64,000 bases of DNA from Muscardinus avellanarius. Taxonomy: Eukaryota; Chordata; Mammalia; Rodentia; Gliridae. A model generated the notes under the pieces. The model saw only the letters and a list, made by a program, of their open reading frames with translations. It was not told the DNA's origin and made no database searches. Each line of letters opens with the position of its first letter. Within the stretch, counting starts at the first letter, position 1. Position numbers and translations under genes: made by a program. Below, piece after piece: positions 50,301 to 61,200 of this stretch. The DNA is taken from positions 1,865,001 through 1,929,000 of the forward strand of contig OY726562.1 in the NCBI GenBank assembly GCA_963383645.1. Direction: 5' to 3'.

Positions 50301-53300
50301 CAGTTTAGAACAGATTATGCTGCCACCTTTTTTTTAAATTAGGGTTTTAGAACTTTGTGGGTTTCAAAATTGTTGGCAAAAGAGATTGTACACTTAGGTT
50401 TAGTGACTTAGTGACTACTGATTTTTTAATTATATGTGATACTTAGAATTCAAAGTGATTTTGCAGGTACTCTCCATCTTTTGATTATCCCAATCTTTTT
50501 CTTACCTTAATAATATCTGAAAGGAAATAAAGACTGATAATGTACCTGGAAGAGACTTTTAATGTGATGCTTCTTACCTTCCCGCATTCAGAAGAGTGAT
50601 GATTGCACATTTCAAAAATATTACTCAGATTTCTCTATTAGAATATGGAAGCAGCTGGGTGTGGTGGTGCACGCTTATAATCCCCGTGCTTGGGAGGCGG
50701 AGACACGGGGGATCGCACAGGTTCGAAGCCAGTCTCTCTGGCTTAAGAGACCCTGTTTCCAAAAAATATATATATATAAATAGGTCTGGGAATGTAGCCC
50801 GGAGGTAGAAGAGCTTCAAGGAACCCCAGTACCTCCACCAAAAAAAAAAAAAAAAAAAAAAATATGGAAGCAACGAAGAATTTTTCATTATAAAATGATA
50901 CTTATTTGAACCTGTGCCATAATTGTATTTTTTGGTGACGCCTTGTTTAGCAGTTGGAAATCTTCTATTAAAATGGAACAGGGCTTGGTTACAGGAGGAG
51001 GCAGAAGCCCACAGTCCTACAATTGTGCCCCATTCTTCCACTTCATGGTGTACTGTCTGGCCAGATCTGGAAAAAGTAGCATTTAGCATCCCTTCACAGA
51101 CATGATCAGTGGAGTCCTTTGACTCCAGTGTCTCTGATGTGTGGCTAGTACACAGGTGGTGTGTTTACTATGCCCCTTGGAGCTTGCAAAGGTCTATAGG
51201 TATTTCTCAGAGTCAGGACAAAGCCAAGTTGAGCAAGGTTGGCATTACATGTTATCTGTAAAACCTAAATCAATGAAAAGCTTTTGCACTAAAAAGAAAA
51301 TGTGTAAATCTGGTCATGGTGGTGCACTCTTTTAATCCTAGTACTTGGGAGACTGAGACAGGAGAATCATAAGTGTGCGGCCAGCCTCAACTACTTAGTG
51401 AGGCCCTCAACAACTCAGTGAGACCCTGTTTCAAAACCAAATAAAAAAATAGGGCTTGCCGGGCGCAGTGGCGCACGCTTGTAATCCCAGCATTCAGGAG
51501 GCTGAGAACAGAGAATCACAGTTTGTGGACAGCCTCAGCTACTTGGTGAGGCCTTCTGCAACTCAGTGAGACCTGGTTTCAAAATAAAGAATAAAAAATA
51601 AAAATAGGGCAGGGGGTATAGCTCGGAGTTCAAATGCCCCTGGGTTCCATCCCCAAACCCACAATAAAAAAAGGGCTCAGGATATAGTTTGGAGGTAGAA
51701 TGCCTCTGGGTTCATCTCCAGTACTGCAAAATAAACAAGCAAACAAAACATGTAAACCTTTGTGTTAGTTATTTTAAGGCTGTTAATACGATTTTTGCAT
51801 TCTGTTTTAAATAGGATGAAGGAGTTGAATCTGATGATCTGAAAAAAGATCTACCTCTAATGCCTCCACCTCCAGATTCATGTAGCATGAAGTTGACCAT
51901 TAAAGAAATTTGGTTTAGTTTTGCAGCCCCTACCAATGTGAGATCTCCTACACATGCATTTTCTAGGTAAGAAAATTTGAGAATATAGGGTACCCATTAA
52001 TATTTCTTCTTTATTTCAAATAGCATGCCATTCTATTTTATATATGTTTTACTATTTTCTGATATATAGTTGCTAAGTCTGACCTCCAGTCTGCGATCTT
52101 CCTGTCAGCCCCTGAAGCACTGTCACGGGCGTGTGTCGCCACGCCCCTCCCAAGCTGCCGCTTTTTCCGTCTTTCTCCTTCACGCTCTTGGAGAGCTTAT
52201 GCTCAGCTTACTTGGCCCAGCTCTTCCTGGGGTTTTGTTCATAGCTTTCCACAGTGCCTTCCACTTCTGTTTACTCTTTTAACTTCTGATAGCCTGTTTT
52301 TTCTTTGTTCTCTATTATCCTCTTTTAAAAATATTTCTTAGCTATATTTTCACAATGTATTGGTGGTCAAAATACCAGCTATATTGTAGGCATGGGCACT
52401 TGTTTGAAATAGAGATTCTTACAGATCCTAAAAGCTGTCTTTTTAATTTTGTTGCTCTTGAAAGGCAGCTGAACCTTCTCAGCACCGCAACCCCAGCTGT
52501 GGGCGCGTGGCTTGTTCCTGTCGACCAACTCAAGTCATCCTTAAACAAGCTGGAAACTGAGGGGACCTTGAGAGTCTGTGCCGTGATGGGCTGCATAATG
52601 ACAGAAGCATTGGAGGTGTGTCTCTCCGTGGTGGAGGGTATCAGATGGACTTTATTATGGAAAATACCCCGCAGTGATGATCAGCACGGGGAAATACCAG
52701 ATCCACCAGGTCCTGATTACTGGCTAGTTTTTATTGTTATAAACACTCTCCATTCTAAATCTGTTGTTACATGGTTTCAGAATAAAAGTGTCCATTTCCC
52801 CCTGAGAAGTAAATACAATCGACTTACGAGAGTCGCCCGCTTCCTCCAAGAAAACCCTTCCTGTCTGCTCTGTAACATACTCCACCACTACCTCCACCAG
52901 GCGAGCTACTCCATCATCGACGACGCCACGATGGTGAGTGGCTGAGGACATAGTGACCTGTGCTGAGGTGCTCTGACCTTTGGGGCTTGAGACGCGTGTG
53001 AAGTCCATAGAAAAGTCTCCTTAGAAACACATCGCACTCAGATTGGTGACTTGGGAGTTGCCGGCATAAAGATGCTAGGAGAAACCGTGGATAGGGATGA
53101 GATTTCTCGGCATGATTTATTTAGAATGAAACTGGTCAAGGATGAGGTCCTGAAGAGTGCCAAAATTAAAGAGGGATAGCAGGCTGGATTGAGAGGCACC
53201 CTGTATCTAATGTCATATTCACCTAGTTTGCTTCTGTTTGCTCTGTGACAGAAATATGTAATGCTGTGTTGTGAGTATTGCTATAAAGAAGTGCTCGAGG

Positions 53301-56300
53301 CTAGGTGCTTTTTAAAGCGAGGAGGTGTATTTAGCTCACAGGGAGGTCCACGGCATCGGAGCTTGGCTCTTGGAAGGACCTCTTGGTGCCTGTCAAGATA
53401 GTGAGAGTGAGAGGAAGCCAGAGTGTGGGGAGAGCTGGACAGGTACTTTAACCAGCTTCACGTGGAAACAGCAGACCCCTCCAGACATCAGTGCATCTGA
53501 GAGCAGGGCCGTGACCTCTGCTAGGCATCACCCCGTAGAGATCCCACCACCTCCTGACGCTGCCACACTGGGCGCTGAGAGCCGGGGCAGGACACACTGA
53601 GGGACACACCAAGCCGTGGCAGTCTCCAGTCAGCTTGAACTCTTGAATAACTTTGGACAGGTTACTTCATATAAGTGTTCATTTCATAATGGAGTTTTGA
53701 GATTTCATGGCAGGTCACTGCCTCAGCTACTTACAAGCCCTCACTGTTGTTGCAGAGTGATGGGCTTCCCGCTCTCGTGACGCTCAAGAAAGGCTTGGTC
53801 GCTCTGGCCCGCCAGTGGATGAAGTTCATCGTGGTGACGCCGGCCTTCAAGGGAGTCAGCTTGCACAGGCCTGCGCAGCCCCTAAAGCCACAGGTGGCCT
53901 TGGACCAGGAGCACGAGGACGGGCTGGGGCTGGACAACGGGGGCGGCCTGCAGAGCGACACCAGCGCTGACGGGGCCGAGTTTGAGTTCGACGCAGGTGA
54001 CTCTAGAAGCCTCTGTTCAGTGTTTTTCACTCCACACAGTTACTGGGTTTAAAAGCTCCGACATGAGCATCCTCTGTTCATAAAGCTAATATGCCTTTTT
54101 AAAAGATAGCAGAACCTTTATTTTTCCCATACTTATTAAGGGGACATAGTACTTATGATAATTTATGTCTTAAATTTGAAAATGTCATCGCCTAATTATA
54201 TAAGTATGATCTTTATTAACTCAAATACATTATTAGTACTTTAAGAATCTTTTAACAGTCCTGATTTTGTAAGTTTACTTTTGTGAAATACAGCAGATGT
54301 CTCCTAATCTGTGAGTACAAAGACATCACTGTGTAAACGAGAACGGTGTGAATGCCACCCATAAGTCTCCTCTGAAAGGTCATATTTGTCTTCTGCTTCT
54401 AAGGGTGTTTCTGTTCTATCAACTGGTTCTTCCTTGAGTTAGGTAAATGTGGGGACTGCACTGAACCTACAGTCTGCTAACAAAATTTTTGTCATAACAA
54501 AGATAGTGGTATACATTTCTGAAAGGTGTGTGGATTATATTTGACTTCAGTTCTTTGCCAAAGGTTAATTTTTATTATTATAAAATGTATCGTCATAGAA
54601 AACTTACCTTAGAATGTTTTAAGAACATTAAAATAACATGGGAAAAATGTATTACTGAAATCAGAGCTTTTAGAACACTGAAAGGGTACTGTACCCAGTT
54701 TACTACTAATATTTATTTTTCTTTTGAAACAAGGTCTTGCTAAGTTGCTAAGGGTCTCAATAAATTGCTGAGGTTGGCCTCTAAACCTGAAGTCCTCTTG
54801 TCTCATCCTCCCAAGTACTGAGATTACAAATCTGTGCCCACCATGCCTAGCTAGACTGGACTTTGTTTTCCAAAATTTCTGGTCTATACAAAAGTTGAAA
54901 GAATAGTGCAGTAAATACCCCTTTTAGTTCTCTGCAGATGCCTGTGTTAATCAGTGACATTCTGTGTGTTCTTGGCCTGGTGGATTCAGTGAGTCTTTGC
55001 TTCTCTGTCATTTGCATGGTAGATGTAAAAAATTAAATAGAAGCTATTTGTTCCTTTTTTGAGACTGATGGATAGGATTGGGATTGAAGAATAAAGTAGA
55101 GAAAAGAGTAAATAGTATATCGGATTTTATAATTAACTTGTTAAATTATGAAAGTTGAAGCAGGGTGTTGTGGCACATGCTTGTAATCCTCTTACGTAGG
55201 AGGCTGAAACAGGAGGATCACAATTTTGTGGCCAGCTCAGCAACTTTGTGCGGCATCCACAACTTAGTGACACCCTATGTCAAAATAATAAAACAGGGAT
55301 GGGGATGTAGGTCAGGGGTAGAATGCCCCTGGGTTCAATCTCCAGTATCAAACACCCACATACACATACAAAAAAAATGAAAGTTGAACACAGTTATATA
55401 ATCAAGAACATGGGGTTGATATTTCAGGAAAATGTGATAACGCATACCTCCCTTCTTTTTCTCAACAATTTCAGCCACAGTGAGTGAACACACGATGCTA
55501 CTAGAAGGCACTGCTGCCCGGCCCCCTGCAGGGAGCTCTGGACCTGTGACTGGGGCTGAGATAATGAGGAAACTTTCTAAAACTCACACCCATAGTGACT
55601 CTGCACTAAAAATAAAGGTATGTGATTGCTCGATAATGATTGTTGGCTAATTGTTCAGACTTAGAAAAAAACTAAAATTTCAAGTTTAAATATTTGGTGC
55701 TCACCCTAAATATTCAAGGTCTCATTTTATTTTGTGTGCTCATAATGGAGTCTAGGGGTTCTACCTCTCGGCTATATCCCTAGCCCTTTTCATGTGTGTC
55801 TTGAGACAGCCTCCCTAGGTTGCTGAGAGTCTGTCTTTGTTGCTGAGGCTGTCTTTGGGCCTGCAGTCCTCCTACTCAGACTCCTAAGTACTGGGAGTGA
55901 GCCACCACACCCAGCTTCAAAAAGATCTTTATGTTGACTTTAACTTGCTTAATAACTTTTAGTATATTTGTCTATTTTAAAAAATTGTATTATGACTAAT
56001 TGATGCTAAATAAGAACTATTTTAACCACCAAGCCTGAGTGCTCTTCTTATATTTTACCGAACATTTTATTCAATAAAGTCCAACAATAAGAGTGTTAAT
56101 CATCAGTTTCAATGAGGTTTATAGTCAGCACATGATCATTATATAGTGTGCTTATTTACTGAGCCAGTAGTGGGAAGAATTGTTTCAGGTCACTGAATGT
56201 CTTCCTGACTAGCTGTGGTGATGCTCTTTAACACCTCCACAGACACTCTACAGTTAATTTTCTGAAGTTCTGATGTTCCTTCCCCTGCTCCTTGGGTATT

Positions 56301-58151
56301 GGGTACTGTTCTGCTTCCCAGCATCTATTTGATGATCTGTGCTGTGGACTGTGTGTCTTGCTCCTCTTTTGCCTGTCCAGATGCAGGAGGGAATTAATGA
56401 CACATAGTTAAAATAAGAGATATGCTTCAGTGGAAGGGTGGTCAGAGTGGCCCTGGTGGTGCTGTGTAGACTTCTAGAGCGTGCCTGTAATAATGAGGTC
56501 CTCCCTAGTCCCAGTCGCTGCACTCTGGTATTAACGTGCAGTGTAGCTTGTGGCAAGCGTAGCCTTGCAGTAGCTGTCATCTCCAGCAGTTGTTTTTATG
56601 TGCATAAGGAAGAGCCCCTGTTCTCCTGCAGGGCATCCATCCGTATCACTCTCTGAGCTACACCAGCGGAGACACGGCCACAGACTCTCCGGTGCATGTG
56701 GGCCGCGGAGGCGTGCCAGTGAAGGAGAGTCCGCGTAAGGAGAGCCTGCTCAGCTACCTGACCGGGAGCTTCCCCAGCCTGCACAGCCTTCTGGAAGGGA
56801 CCCCTCAGAGAAGCAGCGCGGCTGCCAAGAGCAGCTCCCTCACCAGGACAGGTGTGCCTCTGCGTGCCTGGGCCCTGGCTGCACGACTAAGCTTTCCTGT
56901 TACACTGAGTCTTGAGAAAATGTTACAACACAGTTGTTCTGTGGGTAACATTTTGGTGTCTTCATGCTTTTTATTTGCTATTTTAAATTGTAACAGTGTC
57001 TAGGTTGGGTGTGGTGACTTAGGCTTGTAATCCCAGCATTTAGGAGGCTGAGGTAGGAGGATCTGGGTTCTCGGCCAGCCTCAACTACTTAGTGCAGCCC
57101 TCCACAACTTAGTGAGACCCTGTTTCAAAATACAGAATGAACAATAGGGCTGGGGATGTAACTCAGAGGTAGAATGTCCCTGGGTTCCATCCCCAGTACC
57201 GCAAAAAAAAAAAAAAAAAAAAAAAAAAATTGTAGTAGTGTCTAGTATTAGCCTAGGCATTTGGTTTGGATGTGTCAAACCTAGGTAGACGCTATTAAAA
57301 AAAAAACCTCCTTGTTAATGTTTTTGTATAAAATAAGAATGCCATGTGGTGAGAGTTTGAAGACATAATTCTATAACTCCCATTTTGTCCCTTAGTGCCT
57401 GCGTAATTCTCTACTCAGTAGGAGTTCTGTTTCAGGGAATACCGTGGCCACCGAGATGCTCTCCGAGCACCCCTTGCTGTCGGAGCCGTCATCTGTGAGC
57501 TTCTACAACTGGATGTCCCATGCTGTGGGCAATCGAGGAGGTGTGGTGCAAGACTCTCCTGCTGCGAAACCCGGGCACAGTAGTCTTCCAACAGGTACTG
57601 AGCGATTATTTGGCTGAACAGTCTAAGTGGCACATTATAGATAAAGCTAAATCCTGTTTTTCAGAGGATGGTTAAACAGTGGTCAACCTGTAGGTATGAT
57701 TTTCTTGAACTCAGCCCGTTAGTAAATGCTTTGTGTGATGCTTCATGGAGAGAGTGGTAAGAAGTCACTAAGTACTCTCACAGAAAGGCAGGTCATGTCA
57801 AATGGAGATTGTTTGTAATTTTAAAAGCTGGGAAGCCAGGCTTGGTGGCGCACGCTTATAATCCCAGTACTTGGGAAGATGAGACAGGAGGATCGTGGTT
57901 CACCGCCAGCCCCAGCTACTTAATGAGGCCATCCGCAACTTAGACCCTGTTTTAAAATAAAGAATAAGCCAGGCATGGTGGCACACGCTTGTAATCCTAG
58001 CATTTGGGAGGCTGAGACAGGAGGATCGCAGTTCAAAGACAGCCTCAGCTACTACTTAGGCCCTTTGCAACTCAGTGGGACCCTGTTTCAAAAATAAAAA
58101 ATAGGGCTGGGGGTGTAGCTCAGAGGTAGAATGCCCCTGGGTTCCATCCCC

Positions 58152-58221
<70 letters not shown>

Positions 58222-61200
58222 GAATAATGCTGGGCGTGATAGCCCTCACTTGTAATCCCAGCATTTAGGAGGCTGAGACAGGAGGATCGCGGTTTGAGGA
58301 CAGCTTCAGCTACTACTTAGGCCCTTTGCAACTTAATGAGACCCTGTTTCAAAATAAAAATAATAAAAAATAGTGGGGGTATGGCCTGGAGGTAGAATGC
58401 CCCAGGGCTCCATCCCCAGCACCCCCCCACACACAAAAGATTGGAATACCATGGTTCTTTTAGTTTTCAAAGTATCAAAAGGAAGCAAAAGAGAAAAATG
58501 CAAAGTCTAACAGTATCTATTGTAGTTTGTATCCCATATTGTAGTTTGTATCTACAATATGGAAAATATTCATACCTTATCTAGATCCCTCTGACACCTA
58601 ACTGTCCTTCCTACACTCTTAATAGTTCTTAACACATTGAATCATATCTAAAGGACTCCTTTGCTCAAGGGAGGAGACAAATGATGGCCATTTATTTTAA
58701 AGAATATGTACCTATAGGAAGAAGACTGGCAGAAAATTACACAAGACAGTAATGGCAGCTATATTCAGAAATATAAGTAGACCTACCTTTCCCTTTCTAT
58801 CCTTTTTCTTTTTGTATTTTTTCAGGATGCCCTATTTTTTTTAAAATTTTTTTTTAAAAAAAGGTTTCACTGAGTTGAAAGGGCCTTACTAAGTAGCTGA
58901 AGCTGTCCTCGAACCGGGATCCTCTTGTCTCAGCCTCCAAATGCTGAGATTACAAGTGTGTGCCACCACGCCTGGTTTTTCCTTTTCATTTTGGTTTGAT
59001 AATGGTACTACAGTACAGGCTTCAAAAGTTTATGTCTAAAGTTTACTTTTTTAACACAACAATTTACATTTTATCATTGAAAATTTACTGTTAGGTGTTG
59101 CACCCAATCTTCCTACAATACCCTCAGCCTCAGATTTCAACACCGTCTTGTCCAGTGACCAGAATACCTTGGACGGAACCCATTCTCAGCACAGCACCAG
59201 TCAGGATGATGTGGCAGGGGTGGAGGAAGCCAACCAGGGCTTTCCTGCCGTTCAGCTTGCTGACGCACAGGTGAGAAAGTCCGTGCCTCATAGAACCTCC
59301 TTTGCCAGCTCAGCGGCTGGGCCACACGCGCTCTGCACCCCAGTGTTCCAGTGAAAGCTGTCCCTGTGCCCGCTGCCCAAAGCTCATGCAGAACAAGAGG
59401 GGCCCTTGAAAAGTACATGGCTTGATTATTAATGCAAAGTGGTGTCTAATAGAGGATATTTAAAAGAGAGCCTAGTGTCTGTAACCAGCTGCCTAAGTAA
59501 TAAGACTAGAAAGTTTAATCAGCTCCCATGCTCTTTAGTGCAGTGGTAAGACTCTGAGTGAAGAATTGGAAGGCATTGATTTTAGGAGGAGGAATAAAGT
59601 AATTGAAACTGTATGTGTACAAATAGTCTGTGAGTAGCAATGTGTTGCGAGGTAGTGAACTCAAAGGTTACAGCTTTGAAAAGGTAAAGGAGAAATATTG
59701 TGGAGGTCTTATTTAGTAGATCAAATGTGGAGAGTAGAGAGCGCTCCTTTGAGATGAGACATATTTCTTCATTTGACCAGAGGTCTGGAGGGAGGGTGGG
59801 GCGTGGGTGATGGGAATTGTATCCTCAGCATGAGCGACTTAAGCATATTGACGTATGTAGGAGGGACCCGGAGGGCCACAGTTCCAGAAGACCAAGGAAG
59901 GGCCGGAGGAGGGGCACTTGTAGAGAAAGGAGGACTTGTGGAACTTAGAGTCAGTCATGGAGAGAGACACTTTGGATGTAATAGTTCAGGAGTTTTTAGG
60001 AAGGCAATAAAGAGCAATTCACAACCGAAGAGGCAAATTCGCAGATTATTAACTTCAGTTTTTCTCTTTCAAAACGAGATAATTGATGTTTTGTTTATGG
60101 CAGGCATTTTAAAAATTTTCATGAGATTTGTATAATACATAAGTAGCTTTTAGAGACTTTTTAAAAAGGAAGAGTAGGAAAATAATTATATTGCTGTTTG
60201 TTTTGGCCTACATAATTAAATTCATTATATTTGTTAGCATTCAGTTTGTGTTTTTAGAGATCAATTCACTGTTACAAGATTCTAAAATTTGCCAAGATCA
60301 CGAATATTAAATAATAAAATAAAAATTGTGTAAGGTAAATTACTATAGCCTTTCTGGAAAACAGTATGGAGATGCCTCAAAAAAATTAAAAATAGAACTG
60401 TCAAGTGGTCCAGCAGTCCCATTGCTGATTATAAAATCAAAGGAAGTGAAATTGGTATGTCAGAGAGGCATCTGAACTCCCACGTTTATGGCAGCACTCG
60501 TCACCCTTTTCACGAAATGGCAACAACTGACATGCCCGTCAGTAGAGGGATGGGGAAAGGAAATGTGGTACATATACACAAAGCAGCACTGTTCAGCCAG
60601 CAGAAGAGTGAGATCCTATCATCGCAACATGGATACAACCAGAGGTCATTGTTAACTGCGACGAGTCAGCACAGAAAGACAAGTCCTGCATGATTCTGTT
60701 CATATGTGGATTCTCAAAATGTTGATGTCATAGAAGTTAAGAGTAAGATAGTGTTCCCCGAGGCTGGCGAGGGCTGGGAAGAGACAGAGAGAAAGGAGGA
60801 AAGGCCGATTAACTGGTGCTGAGGATAGAAAAGAGTTCTAGTGTTCTGTTGCAGAGTTAGTGCGAATATAGGTAGTGATAATGTACGTAGATTGTTAAAA
60901 GCTACAGAAAAGGATTTGAATGATGAGTCTTCATAAAGAAATGATAAGTGTTTGAGGAGATAGGTAATGTTTCCCGGGCTTGAACATTATGTGATGTATA
61001 CATGTTTTAAACATCACATGTTTACGTATGATTTTTATGCATAAATATGTATAACTTTTAGGCTCTAACAGTTATGTCATGAAAGATGGAGTCAGGTGGC
61101 TTGAACAGGTGTAAAGGCTGGACAGTGGCACAGTGCAGCCCACGCTCAGCAGAGCTGGCGCAGGGCAGGCCGCTGGGAAGGCTGTGCAGGCTAGAGCTCC

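Noticed and set aside
58150..58221. Possible CRISPR-like or regular repeat array around clustered SINEs
   Set aside because: The spacing is that of full-length SINE insertions plus a CA microsatellite; no short direct repeats with unique spacers.
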